A stretch of 64,000 bases of DNA from Carettochelys insculpta. Lineage: Eukaryota > Chordata > Testudines > Carettochelyidae. Location of the stretch: assembly GCF_033958435.1 (NCBI RefSeq), contig NC_134141.1, forward strand, positions 98,063,001 through 98,127,000, in the 5' to 3' direction. Positions within the stretch are counted from its first letter, which is position 1, and each line of letters opens with the position of its first letter. Both the position numbers and the translations under genes were made by a program. Below are positions 1 to 12,504 of the stretch, one piece after another. A model generated the notes under the pieces. That model saw nothing but the letters and a program-made list of their open reading frames with translations. It was not told the DNA's origin and did no database searches.

Positions 1-1088
1 TACACAGAATAGAGAAAAAAAAAACCTCCAAATTTATTTGCAAGTATGGAATCAAGCCCTAGAAGAAACCTAAACTTAAACCCACTGAAGCTATGACTTA
101 AAGCGATCACTCTTTCAGGTAAGATGGAGTTTTCTATCCATTTGTGTTCAGAAACACACTGAAAAGCTCACAATACCTTCGCACATTTTAGGTCTCTTAC
201 TGAAAATGTTATTTGGTACATATGTGATTCTCCTTGTTCAAACTATTTTGCTTGGCATTTTATCTTCTAAAAATGCAATAAAATAAAATACTCTGACAGT
301 AATGCGGGAAAAATTGCTCGACACAGCACTCAACTTAATGTAGTGATGAGGCAGGATGTATTTGGAACTATGCTGTAAACTGCAAAAATTTCCCATCCCA
401 TTTTATTTTACCAGGAATATGAAACTATGGCCCTAACTGTTCTACATTAGTCAATGCTATTGCACTTTGCAATTACTCATTGTGAAACTCTGTACCTCAA
501 AGTAGCACCCCAGAGCTCCCATGTTCACAACTGCCACAATTATGTTCTGTACAAAGTATGACTTCAAAATATCATCTTAAAAATCTTGATCTGTTGAATA
601 TTAATATTCTGCTGCATCATATGTATTCTTATTGTTTGTGAAGTTATGAAGTATTGCTATGTGTGATATTGAAATATATAGCAAGGTGGAGAGATGCTCA
701 CAGCGACATGTTCGATAAGGGAGATGGCTCATATGCACATATGCAAAGAACACTGTTTGACCCATGGGGCCTGCCTGACCTAGCACAATAAATATCTCTG
801 TAGCAGCTTTAAGAAGTTATAAAATGAGAAACAGTGACATAATCACCTGGCCTCTCTTCCTACCATCTCAATGCCTGAAAGATTGTCTGAAAGACAGAGA
901 GTTTGGAGTCAGAGTTTGGTCTGAGGCTGAAAGGGGTCCAGTCTGTTCATCAAAGAATTGTAAGCTGCTTATACCATCAATTCAGGTGAGAGAGTCAGTT
1001 TGATTAAAAACCTTGCTTAATCTATTTAAGTTAAAATGTAGACTACCTAAGAAACAAAAATGAATCTGCAATCAACTTTGATCTCTCT
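1..1088. other. AT-rich, no gene recognised
   Basis: AT-rich with no long open frame, RNA gene or clear repeat. On the ITGA1 reading it is intron 1. Confidence 0.6.
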
Positions 1089-1490
1089 GGCTATGTCTAT
1101 ACTATGATATTCATTCAATTTTATGAAGATCGATTTTATAACGCTGGGTTTTATAAATTTGAATTTGAGTATCCTCACCTCCCCACAAGTCCTCACAAAG
1201 TCGACTTATTGCTGCCACACAATCACCAGACATTGACTGTTGCAGCAGTGCATTGTGGGAATCTATCCCACAGTTCCCTCAGCCCCATAGCATTCTGGGT
1301 ATTTTTCACTGATGCCCTGCAAGTGGTTGTGGGTATGTGATATCATCTTCCCACATTGCATTGTCCTCATTCCCCTCCTGTGGAAAGCAAATGGCCATTT
1401 TTCCAGAAGGAAAGAAGGAAAAGTAGGGAATCCCAGGAGAAGGAAAACCAAATAGTCTGGCTTCAGAAGGCAACTGAACCATGTAAACTA
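1089..1490. mobile_element. One-ended Harbinger-like MITE fragment
   Basis: Begins GGCTATGTCTATACTA, matching the terminal repeat of the other MITEs here, and contains the palindromic tract GCATTGTGGGAATCTATCCC. The right end is not identifiable; the limit given is approximate. Confidence 0.45.
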
Positions 1491-1549
1491 GTTGCTAAGC
1501 TGCTTTTCTGCCATGGATAGAACACCTTTAGGTATGCCTTTTACATTAA

Positions 1550-2240
1550 CAGCCAAGTAGTGCACCAGGCAGGGGACTGTCCTACTGCCTTGGGATCACC
1601 CAGGTGACTGTGCCATCTCAGCTGTTCCCCCAGCCACTCTGCCCCATGTTGAAGCCAGAAACATCCTCCCTTAAAGTATTACAGGAACAGGTTTTGGCTT
1701 GAGGAAAGAGTAGTATAGTAAAGCTGAGGAAAGTGCAAACCGTAACAGCTAAAGCAAACTCCCTCAGGAAGGGGAAAGGAGGCAATTTGTGGACCACTCA
1801 GTTAGAAAAGATTTTTGGCTTCCCACTTCACTACACAGATGTGTCCAACACAGGGCATGGAGCTCACCAAATTTCCACATGCCAGATTGACTCTGTGCCC
1901 TGTGATCACCTAAGTGTCTATGCCATCTCAACTGGCCCTCCAGCCACACCCCCACCACTTGAAAGCACCCCTGCCTGGGCAGAATGGTATGGCTTCTACC
2001 TGATAAGCCAACTGGTGCTCCAGGCAGGGGATTGCCATACTGCTCTGGGACCACCCAGAGCAAGAGTCAGGGTGAGGCAGGGCTGGAGCAGAGTAAATGC
2101 GGAAGGGGGTGCAGTACAGGCAGCAAGAGGCATGGCCTGAAGTGAAAGGGGGTTTTCCTGGCCCTTCCCCAGGCTAGAGGAGAACATTTGGCTGATGCAT
2201 TCCATCCCCAGGCTCATAGATTTGGAGTGCTCAACCAGCC
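1550..2240. repeat. Region with an internal direct duplication
   Basis: A tract near 1563-1610 (CAGGCAGGGGACTG ... GGATCACCCAGG) recurs diverged near 2022-2065 (CAGGCAGGGGATTG ... GGACCACCCAGA). The open frames across it are not gene-like. The family is unknown. Confidence 0.35.
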
Positions 2241-2995
2241 CCACAGTCCAAGGGACCCCAGCACACTCATACAGTGATCGTTACAGTGGAAAAAGAAAAT
2301 ACAACTCCCTTCCTGAATTTTATGAAACAAATATCAGAGACCAGATGTCAAAACTGAGGGCAAACTAAAAAATATCGTTGGCATCTCACTATAAACGTCC
2401 AACAGCAGTTTTCTGGTGTCTTGACTTGTTCGTTGCCAGTCCTAGGCTATGTCTGTCCCTGTAGATTTCTCCCTCCCTGAGAAGTCCACAAAGCCTGACT
2501 AGCAAGAGGCAGATCGAGTAGGAGTAATTTGAGGGATAGAACTTCAGAACAAATCTTTTCTACAAACAGCTACTTTTCTCACTTTTTTGATCCACAATAG
2601 CCATAACCCCTTGTTTCTGCTAGGCCATATACTGAATATATAGACATTCAGGGCTCATTCTGACTACATCAGTAAAGGCTGAAAGAAAAAGAAAAAAAAT
2701 CTTCTAAAAGGTAAAGATTTAAAAGTAGGCATCCTTCTACAAAAACCCTTCAAAACTGGATTATGAAAGGAAACAGCTGAATTGGAATTCATTTGCAAAT
2801 TCAATACTATACAATTTGGCCTCAATAAGGATCTTTATTGATTAACTCTCTAGAGAGGCAACTTCCCATTGATGCACAGTCACATCTCCCTATCAGTTAC
2901 AATGAATGGCCACAATCACACAGACTGATCACCCATATTTATAATGGATAATAACTTTTTTTACAGTAATTTTCTTAGATATATACTTGCCTTTG

Positions 2996-3105
2996 CATTT
3001 CCACTCCAGTCCATCTGATGAAGTAGGTTTTACCCATGAAAGCTTATGCCCTACTACATCTGTTAGTCTCTTAAGGTGGTACAGCACTCCTCATTGTTTT
3101 TACCC
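2996..3105 (+). mobile_element. PLE tail, single arm
   Basis: CTGATGA at 3015-3021, stem II with one mismatch, GAAA at 3038-3041, GC-TTAT-GC, then CATCTGTTAGTCTCTTAAGG. No second arm. Confidence 0.7.
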
Positions 3106-3868
3106 ATCCATATCTAATCCCAGCCCAGCTGTTCTCAAATCAAGGCAGCTAGTCTCAAATCCAAGTTAGCTGCCCATTATAATGCCTTACCCTTAAGAAG
3201 TGACTTTGGAACAGAAAGCATAATGACAGACCAGTAATATGCTATGGAACAGAAAAAAATACTTGCAATCACGCAGGTAGCCTCAAAGTTCTAGAAGCCT
3301 TATGTAGGATATGCATTGTTCATCTTAAGGTTCTAAAGAGGTTAAATCTTAATATTTTTCATATAATTTAAATATCAATATGCAGCTCAATCTTGTGCCA
3401 GGGAATCAGTAAGAACAGGGATCAGGACCTCAGGCATTTAACTTTCATTGCAACTTGACAATACCTTTTCTTGTGGCATAAATATTGTGTAATCATGTAA
3501 TAGAAAACCCATAATGCAAAGAGGGAAGCAGGCAAAGAAAAGTTAGAGTCTAATGGGAATGTATACTCCACATTCGTAATTTCTTAGCACAAAAGCCCTA
3601 TTCATGTTTTTTGCAGGAAAAAATGAATGGACAACTTTATAATACATTAAGTTTTTCACTTGGAGGATAGTGTAATATTTAGTAACTGTTTATATTCTGG
3701 ATCCAATGTCCATTAAAGTCCAGGGGAATGTTTGTGTTGACTTTAATGAGTAGACCCCATATTAAAACAACATTCATTTTTTTATCTCATTCAGAATATT
3801 TAGTTGATCAGGACTTGAGAAATTGCTATCATTTTAGCAAACCAAAGAACAAAACAAAAAGCCGCAAA

Positions 3869-4138
3869 GGCTATGCCTACACTAGAGAGTTTTGAGGATA
3901 AAACCGGGGTTTTGTCAATAAAACTTGCATTGCATCTAAACACAAAATGCATTTTGTCAACAGAAACTGCCGGAAAAAAACACCCATGTAGATGCTTCCG
4001 GGGCCCTTTTGTCAACAGAGCAGGACAAAAGATCAATCTGCTTTTATGTGTACATGTGAGCTGTCGACAGCTGTTTTGTCAGAAGAACTCTTCTGACAGT
4101 AACTTCTGTAGGCAGATGCTTCTAGTGTAGACATAGCC
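3869..4138. mobile_element. Harbinger-type MITE, GTCGACAAAA family
   Basis: About 270 bp with inverted ends GGCTATGCCTACACTA and TAGTGTAGACATAGCC. The interior is rich in TTTTGTCAACAGA words. No clean target duplication remains. Short open frames here are shadows. Confidence 0.85.
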
Positions 4139-4599
4139 AGAGTAAATAATGCCACCTAAACCTCATAAAATGGCCTCTATTCATAAATCTCAAGGTGCTT
4201 TACTCAAGAGGTAAGAATATTATGCTTATTTTTCTGATGGGGAAAACCTGTCACAAGAGAAGTTATTTGCACAAGGTCAGCAGTAGAGCTGTGATTCCCA
4301 GTCCAGTGCTCTGCCTCTGAAGCCACACAGCCTCTTACAAAAAGACTTTAAAACTACTTTCAAAAGGATAATTACATAATCGATCCACAAACTGCATAAA
4401 CCAAAATCATTTTACATGACTGAACTCTATTTGACCTGTACAGAGAATACTACTACTGAGTATGATGGAAAATATGTCACAAAGGTAAATATTTTAGGAA
4501 CATTTAAACCAAAGCACCTAAAATGTAAGTAAGAAAACTTGCAATTCTTGAGGTCAGAAGTGATGATGGTGGAGCTCAGGCTACAGAGATGAAGTTTGC

Positions 4600-4987
4600 T
4601 GCTAAAATGTAAGTTGACAATAGACGTCTAGTAAAACTAATTGGTAGCATGCTTAAAACAAAAGGAAGCACTTTTTCACACAATGCACAGTTAACCTTGC
4701 CAAAGGATGTTCTGAAGTCCAAGACTATAACAGGGTTCAGAGAAGAGCTCTATAAATTCATGGAGGATAGGTCCATCAGTAGCTATTGGCCAGGATAGGC
4801 AGATATGGTCTCCCTAGCCCTTGTTTATCAGAAGCTGGGAATGGGTGACAGGGGATGGATCACTTGATGATTAACTGTTCTGTTCATTCCCTCTGGGGCA
4901 TGTGGCATTAGCCACTCTCAGAAGACAGGATTCTGGGCTAGATAGACCTTTGGTCTTATCTAGTATGGCCATTCTTATGTTCTTATG
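4600..4987 (+). mobile_element. CR1 LINE 3' end (older subfamily)
   Basis: Decayed C-terminal coding remnant, then the reptile CR1 3' UTR tract recognisable by GGGGATGGATCACTTGATGA, TGGGCTAGATAGACCTTTGG and the terminal TATGGCCATTCTTATGTTCTTATG. Recognised by pattern. Confidence 0.85.
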
Positions 4988-4989
4988 GT

Positions 4990-5650
4990 GTTAACCAATG
5001 TTTTGAGGGAAATCATGCCTCATCAATCTCTTGGAATTGTTTGAGGCTGTCAACAAAACATCCGGAAGAGGGCAATCCAGTGGATATAGTGTACTTGGTC
5101 TTTCAGAAAGCCTTCCAAAATTCTCTCATGAAAGGCTCTTCAGCAAAGCAAGCAATTACAGGATAAGAAGGAAAGTCCTTTCATTGATCAGTAACTGGTT
5201 ACAAGGTATTGGAGGGGTAGCCGTGTTAGTCTGGATTTGTAACAGCAACGAAGGGTCCTGTGGCACCTTACAGACTAACAGAAAAGTTTTGAGCATGAGC
5301 TTTCGTGAGCACAGACTCACTTAATCAGATGAAGTGAGTCTGTGCTCACGAAAGCTCACGCTCAAAACTTTTCTGTTAGTCTATAAGGTGCCACAGGACC
5401 CTTCGTTGTGGTTACAAGGTAGGAAATGAAGTACAGGAGTAAACAGTTTTCACAGTGGAAAGAGTAAATAACAGGTTCTCCAAAGATCTGTACAGGGACC
5501 GGTGCTGCTCAACATATTTATACATGATCTGTAAAATGGGGTGAACAGTGAGGGGACAAACTTTGCAGATGAAACAAAACTGCTTCAGATAGTTAAAGCC
5601 AAAGCAGACTGAAAAAATTTTCAAAGGGATCTCACAAAACTGTGTCATTC
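4990..5650 (+). mobile_element. CR1 LINE reverse transcriptase fragment, split by a PLE insertion
   Basis: Frameshifted remains of CR1 ORF2: a YLVFQKAFQN-like relic of the YLDFSKAFD motif near 5090, and a relic of the GxVLGPxLFN...FADDTK tract near 5480-5580. The copy is interrupted at 5209-5409 by a palindromic PLE tail with a 12-bp target duplication. Confidence 0.75.
5209..5409. mobile_element. Palindromic PLE tail inserted in CR1, 12-bp duplication
   Basis: A 201-bp foldback flanked by GGTTACAAGGTA at 5197-5208 and 5410-5421. Starts TTGGAGGGGTAGCCGTGTTA. The arms pair over about 75 bases around 5320-5335. Each arm has a diverged hammerhead-like core (CAGATGA or CTGATTA, six-base stem II GTGAGT/GCTCAC region, GAAA, GC-N4-GC, TC). 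Confidence 0.85.
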
Positions 5651-6439
5651 TGCAACAAAATAATAAAGGATATTCAATATTGATATACTTAAAGATAACA
5701 TGAAAAATTATTAGTTAGGAAAAAGCTTGCATTTTATTCTATTTTTGGTAATACCCTTTAAAGATCATATCTTTAGGAATCAATATGAACTGCAAGTGTC
5801 AACATCTTTTCAAAAAGGCAATAAGTATCTGAGAGAATTGAGCGCTTACAACATTTTCACAATAATGAACTCTTGTGAATAAACACTTTTGCTTCATAGT
5901 TTTATCATATGCTCTTCCATCAACAGGCTCTCAACTTCATGGCTGAAGCAGTGCAAAGGGGCTGGAAACTGGCCAGCTACCCTTTCCTTCCAGTCTCAGC
6001 TTACAGAGTATGCCAGAAGCGATACTGTACTTCAATCAGTCTTAGCTAGCTGACAGCTCCTTGGAAGATGTTCACAGCTGTCACTGTTCAGTGAAAACCC
6101 CAGGGTCTTCTAAACTATGTTGTAGTGAATGGAGACGCAATAAAATAAAATCAGATAAAATAAAAGGAAGTTGTGGTTGTTCCTTTGTGACCCTACCCTT
6201 CCTTGCCATGCTGTTCAAAGACTGGGAGTAGCTGTGAATTTGGATCTTAGTTTTATCAAATTTAAGAATGAAACTTAAAATTTATACTTCATAAATTTAT
6301 TTACATACTTTATAATTTATAGTTAAAATACCTACAATAATGTATTTAAGGTGTTTTCTTATATATTGAAACATTTCCAATTCAATTTAAAATTCTAGGA
6401 CTCCTACTGAAGGTTGGGGATACACAAGCCGTGAGTACC

Positions 6440-6640
6440 ACATTTAGCACTTCCTCATTCTGCACCAAAAATGTAAAAATTCTGCACAAGATAATTTTAA
6501 AATTCTACTAAATTTCGCAAATGTTATGTCAAAATAACACTATATAGTCACTCCAGTTTCAATCATTTTGGTAATTTATTTCAAAATATTTCTGTAACAA
6601 TACTAACACACAAAACATTTCCCTTAAGAAACCCCTATTT
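6440..6640. repeat. Dispersed AT-rich repeat (TTCTGCAC type)
   Basis: AAAATTCTGCACAAGATAAT, CAAAATAACACTATATAGTC and GGTAATTTATTTCAAAATAT resemble a repeat I recall from turtle genomes. Class not determined. Confidence 0.35.
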
Positions 6641-7198
6641 CTCTACCCATCATTTCTGGACCTACTGAAAAGCTCATACTCCCAGCTAAGCCCTTACCTC
6701 AGCCCACCTAACTCTATATTCCCAGTCAGAGCCCTCAGCCCCTACATCCCCTAATTCCCTACCCCATGTCCCCTCCTGTAGCCCAAACCCTTCACCCACA
6801 GCTCTACCCCAGAGCACACATCAAGAACTGGCACATTGACACACACACCCCTGCCACCTCCTGCCCTATGAAAATAAATGAGCTGGTGTGGGGAGTGAAC
6901 AATGAAGCGGTGTGGAGTCAGCAGCGGCCAGGCCCTCAGAGCAGGAGCAGGAGCAGGGCAAAGACCAGGACAAGGGTACTTAGTTTTCTGCAATCAGAAA
7001 GTAGGCAACCGTATTTCTCTCCCCCCCACCGTGGAAGGTGGGACCTCCTGTCCCATGTGCAATTATCTTAAGGGAGGTAAAGGATTTCTGGAGTCCATAT
7101 AATGTAAGAGAAATCAAGCTGGGCTCCATCTTGGGAGCTGGAGGAGATCCAGCTCATTGTTGTGCCCCTTCCTGCCACTCTCTTCCTTCCACAAAAAT

Positions 7199-7218
7199 AC
7201 ACACACACACACACACAC
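7199..7218. repeat. (AC)n microsatellite
   Basis: About ten AC units. Confidence 0.95.
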
Positions 7219-7356
7219 CATGGCAGATCACAGGTGTTTTCACTAATATTGTTAATCTGGCCATGAAGTGTTCTGTGATTCTGGCAGTCTGCCAAAATTT
7301 TCCCAAGGCACACACAAAGATGTGAAAAGAAATATTTTTAAATACCTTACATATCA

Positions 7357-7592
7357 GGGCTTTTCTACACACAAAACATGAACTTGTTAAACTATGCTGG
7401 CATATTTATAGCTATACAATCCCCCCATGTTGCGATAGTTTCCGTATGGAAGCTACACCAATATAGAGCACCTTTATCTTGACAAAAAGGCATCTACATT
7501 AGGTACTATACTGGATAACTATTTCAAATAAAAGTAATCAAATCCCTAACCAAAGTAATTATACCACTACAAAAACTGCTGTAGACCGGACC
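7357..7592. mobile_element. Short MITE with GGGCTTTTCTACA ends
   Basis: A 236-bp element starting GGGCTTTTCTACA and ending TGTAGACCGGACC, an imperfect inverted repeat. The interior has no coding potential. Superfamily not determined. Confidence 0.5.
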
Positions 7593-8395
7593 TCCAAACT
7601 TAATGTCACAGGACAATGGAATGGCACTTCTTTACCTGGAAAGGATTCCGTCTGCTACATACCATGGACCTGCTGCAGATAAAGGGGTAGCTGCTTCAAG
7701 AAAAAGGTCATATGAATCTTTTCTCTTGAACAATGTTAGACAATCTAAATATAAGAAGAGCTACTACATCCTCCTAGAATTATTGTACATATGGGGCCTG
7801 AAAATCTGCACAAAAACAGAACCTTCCCCCTAAATTTTTGGCTGGCAAACAGGAAGTGCCAGTTTTCTGAGATTAATGCTTCACTGAAAGACTTAATTAA
7901 CATTCTCTCTCATGTGAAGACTTTGCATATTTTTGCCGCAATATATGTTTCTATTTGCTGGGTTTTTAAACTCTTCCATTAAAAAATAAATTGAACATTT
8001 TTCCAGCACACAAACATTTAAGCATTTTTATCCTGTATGATTAATCTGCTCAAACCTTATGGCAGTAGTTAAATTTTGTACAGAATTTAATTTCCAAAAG
8101 TGAATAGCAAATAGTCCAGGGCCAATACTTGTTCAGAACTAAAACTTGATATTTGGGATCAGCCAGAAGCTGGCAGTGCTAAGGAGCTACTACTTTTCCT
8201 CGCATGCTGCCTAATAATGGGATTTCTAATAGAGATCAACTGAGGAGTTAATGCTTCTTCAAGAAATATTAACTCTCCCTTCCCCGTCTTCTTCAGTCCT
8301 CAACTACAGTTTTGAAAGACAATCTTTTAAACAACAGCATAAGGAGATCTGGGGCTGGCTCGCCCCCACACTCTGGGGACTGGACTACCATCCCC

Positions 8396-9430
8396 ATGGA
8401 GAAGTGGGTCACAGTCACCCTCTGTAAGCCCACCACCCCCAACAGCTACCACTTGGTGGAAAATCAGTTTGGTGTGGTGAAGTCCAATGTTGGGGCCTTC
8501 CTCATGGAGGTAAGGGACTCTCGGGCTGCAGTCCCTGCATGGGTTGTGTGTGTGGCCCACCAGAGGGGGACCCTCAGGAAGTGGGGTTGCCAGTGCAAGG
8601 GGTGAGCTTGGGAAGCTCTGTGCCCAGGGGGACTGTGATGTCCCACCCTTGCACAGTCCTGCTGCCGGGGGGGGGGGCAGCCTTATGGAGGGGCTCCTGG
8701 AGAGCCCAAGGGGGAAGGGGACCCCCGGGGCTCAGGGACTTCCTTCCTCATTCCATGATGTGTGTTCAGTCCCCTCCCTCCACAGGTCATGATGGCAATC
8801 AACACCATCCCCCGTGGAGGGTCATCCATCTGGGAGACGGGGATGGTCGTGGCTAGATTTGCCATGCTGGGGTTCCTGATCTGCATCAGAGCTATCAGTG
8901 GGACCTACAACCTGATCTGTGCCCTGGAGCAGAACACAGCTGAGTATATAAACCAAAAGGGATACTTCTCCGTGGTGCTGCAGGCCCTAGTCAACCACCA
9001 TGGACAGTTCACAGACATTTACATCAGGTGGTCAGGCCAGGCACACAATGCATGTGTGTGTTCTGCAATTCTGGCCTGTGCCAGAGGATGGAGGCAGGTA
9101 CATTCATCCCCTACCATGATCTGGGTGTTGGGGGCGTGCAGATGCCACTGTGCATTTTGTGGGATGTGGCCTACCCCCTCCTTACCTGGCTCATAAAGCT
9201 TTACACTGGCCAACTGGACTCCAGCCAGGAACTCTTCTCTGCCCACATCAACCAGGCCAGGATGCAGGTGGAGTGCGCCTTCGGCCACCTTAAGGCATGC
9301 TTCAAGTGCCGCTCCCTTGCCTGGATGTGGGACAGCACAATGTCCCCAAGTTTTAGTTGTGTGTTGTGCTCCCATAGTGAAGGGAAAGGGGAAGTCCTTC
9401 CTCCTGGCGTGGGGGATGGACACCAGCTAC
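8396..9430 (+). pseudogene. PIF/Harbinger transposase relic
   Basis: Cut-and-paste DDE transposase of the HARBI1/PIF family, present in pieces. The first part (about 8396-8510) reads EKWVTVTLCKPTTPNSYHLV...NQFGVVKSNVGAFLMEV. A probable intron follows (GTAAGG at 8511, CCTCCACAG ending near 8785). The second part reads GFLICIRAISGTY, AEYINQKGYFSVVLQALVNH, SGQAHNACV and, in another frame, QMPLCILWDVAYPLL and MQVECAFGHLKA. Compared with the family, the first catalytic Asp (AIDGT) is now Ser, the second (HD) is HN, and only the Glu of VECAFG remains. With the frameshifts it is certainly inactive. Assigned from recall of family motifs. Confidence 0.85.
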
Positions 9431-9859
9431 CAGTATGAGGAGTTGGGTGCAGCTCCAATCCACCAGGCCCATTGGAACAGCATGCAAATCTGGGAGGCCC
9501 CGAGGGAGAGCTTCTCCCATGGTCCCCAATAACACACTCTAGGGTGCCCCTGCAAGCAGAGGCTTCAGGCCCACAGCCCTAACCCATCTTTACCATGACC
9601 CCTCCCTTTGCCCCTTCACCCTCCCTGACCTCTGCCCAATAAACAAAGAACTAGTTTACTGAACCAAATACAAATGTGGGGAAAAGAATCAGTGTAATAA
9701 ACCATTTACAATAAAGTGAAGTGCAAAACCCCTGAACTATGTACAGTGGTGGGGAGGCTTGGGACAGGCGTGGGAAGGCTTTAAACCATGGAGGAGGTGA
9801 GGAGCTGGTGGAGCTCCAGCAGGGTCTCCAGCACCATATCAACAGTGCAGTTTGGAAGT

Positions 9860-10080
9860 AACATGGAGCTCCTTGTAATAGTGGCAGATGGCAGGTCCTG
9901 CCATAGAGCATCAGGCAGCATCCCAGGCATGGACACGGCCCTGCTGGAGTTTCTTTATCTTTGCCCAGACCTGCTCCATGGATGGAGGAGGGGAGAATAT
10001 TCCAGCAGGGCAGTGGCCATCTGGGAATAGGCAGGGCTTAACTGTACTTCACCTTGGAGTCCTGCAGTATGCACTCAGGC
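9860..10080 (-). pseudogene. Possible Myb/SANT-like second gene of the Harbinger element, relic
   Basis: Harbinger elements normally carry a second gene for a Myb/SANT-like DNA-binding protein. On the minus strand, converging on the transposase relic, the translation contains a QVWAKIKKLQQG-like tract resembling the helix-rich region of such proteins, but it is broken by stops. The placement fits; the similarity is weak. Confidence 0.35.
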
Positions 10081-10130
10081 CCAGTACAGAAGGGTGTCCA
10101 CCTCTTCAAGCCTCAGGGTGGAGCCCCTTT

Positions 10131-10424
10131 GCTGTGCTCTGATTGCTGTGGACAGAGCGTCCCCTGGGGCATAAAAACAGTGCCCTGGAAGCTTTTTCTG
10201 TCGACAGAACGCCCCTGAGAATGTACACACCCACCTTCTTCTGACAGAGACCTGTCAACACAGGCATTCTTCTTCATGGGGAGAGAGGTATGGCTGTCTA
10301 CGGAAGTGCTGCATTCTGTCAACTTACTGTTGACTGAATACACTTGGTAATCTGGATGCTCCCTGAGTTTTGTCGATAAAATGCCAGTTTTGTTGACTAA
10401 ACCATATAGGGTAGACATTGGCAG
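10131..10424 (+). mobile_element. Terminal part of the Harbinger relic
   Basis: Rich in TTTGTCGACAAAA-like words shared with the short MITEs at 3869-4138 and 45954-46220. It ends in a degenerate inverted terminus (GGGTAGACATTGGCAGCC). This suggests that the 8.4-10.4 kb relic and those MITEs belong to one Harbinger lineage. Confidence 0.5.
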
Positions 10425-10975
10425 CCTTAAACATTGTTCACTGAGCAACTCTTTTTGCAAGTGTCAGATCAGAAGCTTTCAAGCCTGTGTTTATTTCTTC
10501 TATTGCTGGTGTGGGGAGTGGGAGGGGTAGGGGAGGCTCAATATGGAGTATGAATTGAATATAATACTTGCAAGACCTAAACTGTTTGGCTTTTCTTTTT
10601 ATTTAAACTTCACTCGCCACTGACTAAACAGATCCTCAAAACAGAATTTCTGTGTTAAAAGTTCTGTTTTAATAAAGTTACTTTTCTATACACAATCTGA
10701 ATGTAACAATCTTCTCCAACATTACTGTGGAAGTAATCAGAGTGCTGTGGAATCACATATATTGAAGTCATTCCCTCTCACAAAAAAATCACTATTATCT
10801 AAATTTCACAGAACAAAATACTCTTTCAATATTTCCACTATTTACAGATCTTTAGATAAAAATCATCTTTGAAATTCATGTTTGTTTGAATCTATGTGAA
10901 GAGTACAAAAACTTCCAAATCTTTCCCTTAAGTTTTGGTAACCACATTGCCAAAGTAACTCAGGTGTCTCACTAG

Positions 10976-11658
10976 AGCTGTGTCTACACGTGCACGCTAC
11001 TTCGAAGTAGCGGCACTAACTTCGACATAGCGCCCGTCGCAGCTACACGCGTCGGGCGCTATTTCGAAGTTAACTTCGACGTTAGGCGGCGAGACGTCGA
11101 AGTCGCTAACCTCATGAGGGGATCGGAATAGCGCCCTACTTCCGACGTTCAACGTCGAAGTAGGGACCGTGTAGATGATCCGCGTCCCGCAACGTCGAAA
11201 TTGCCGGGTCCTCCATGGTGGCCATCAGCTGGGGGGTTGAGAGATGCTCTCTCTCCAGCCCCTGCGGGGCTCTATGGTCAGCGTGGGCAGCAGCCCTTAG
11301 CCCAGGGTTTCTGGCTGCTGCTGCAGCAGCTGGGGATCCATGCTGCATGCACAGGGTCTGCAACCAGTTGTCGGCTCTGTGGATCTTGTGTTGTTTAGTG
11401 CAACTGTGTCTGGGAAGGGCCCTTTAAGGGAGCGGCTTGCTGTTGAGTCCACCCTGTGATCCTGTCTGCAGCTGTGCCTGGCACCCTTATTTCGATGTGT
11501 GCTACTTTGGCGTGTAGACATATCCTCGCAGCGCCTATTTCGATGTGGTGCCGCGCAACGTCGAAGTTGAACATCGACGTTGCCAGCCCTGGAGGATGTG
11601 TAGACGTTATTCATCGAAATAGCCTATTTCGATGTTGGCTTCACGTGTAGACGTAGCC
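10976..11658. mobile_element. 683-bp Harbinger-type element (TTCGAAGTAG family)
   Basis: Ends AGCTGTGTCTACACG and CGTGTAGACGTAGCC, flanked by TAG duplications (10973-10975 and 11659-11661). Subterminal regions are dense in TTCGAAGTAG and AACGTCGAAG words; the centre is unique and GC-rich. The same element recurs inverted at 38342-39009. The small open frames in it are not genes. Confidence 0.88.
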
Positions 11659-12319
11659 TAGGACAGCAAGTATTCCCATAAACTGCAGGCCCTCTTCCAG
11701 AAATGTCATTGTTTTGAAAGTTACTTTCAGAGATCTTGTGTACAAAAAACAGACCATGTTCTGCAGATGAGAGACTAGGGAAGAGGAACAATAGCATAAA
11801 CCTTTTTGGTATTTGACACTTCAAATATTTTTCCTTTTAAAATGAGGTGACCTGTGCCCTTTCTGTTTAAGGAAGCAAGCTAGAAGTATTGAAACTTTCA
11901 TCATGTAAACTGCAGTCTAACTGAAGTAATTCAAAAGTGAACTTTAGAAGCCTATATGTGACTGTTCACTTAATAAGTTGGTTATATTTTCATTATGTAT
12001 ATTCCAAAGTAAACAGAACAAAGTGTCTAATATATGCTATGTAACAAATTATAAAGAAAGAAAAGTTTATTTGTCCCGCTGTATTTTTGAAAGTTAAAAA
12101 TAAGTGGAGTTAGTACTATTCTGTTCTATTCCAAACATAAGACATGTTTTTTGGAGGGTTTCAGACCAAATAATACAATAACAAAAACATAATCCTTAAT
12201 ATCTTACATTGTTTCTATTTAACCACCATTGCTGTAACAAAAGGGACTAAACCCAAGTTTTACATTTCACAGCTCACTATCGTGAATCCCTAAATTCACT
12301 AGCTGTGTGCAGACTTCAT

Positions 12320-12400
12320 CAAAGGGTTGAGAGTGAGGCTCAAGAGCCATAAGTGGCTCTTTAATGCGTCTCACACAGCTCTTTGCATGGCTATTAAAAC
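12320..12400. repeat. hAT-like repeat fragment
   Basis: AAGAGCCATAAGTGGCTCTTT, then AATGCGTCTCACACAGCTC, recall a dispersed GAGCCGC..GGCTCTTT repeat of vertebrates. Short palindrome only; weak assignment. Confidence 0.3.
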
Positions 12401-12504
12401 ACTGATTTCATTATTAACCAGTCTAAGTTATTAAACAATCAGGCTGCTTCTACTATGTTATCAACCAATCATCCTTGATTAAATTAGTCATTTTGCTCTA
12501 AATT

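Noticed and set aside
11201..11650. Several 62-105 codon frames
   Set aside because: They are inside a Harbinger-type element whose second copy (38.4-38.8 kb) does not preserve them.
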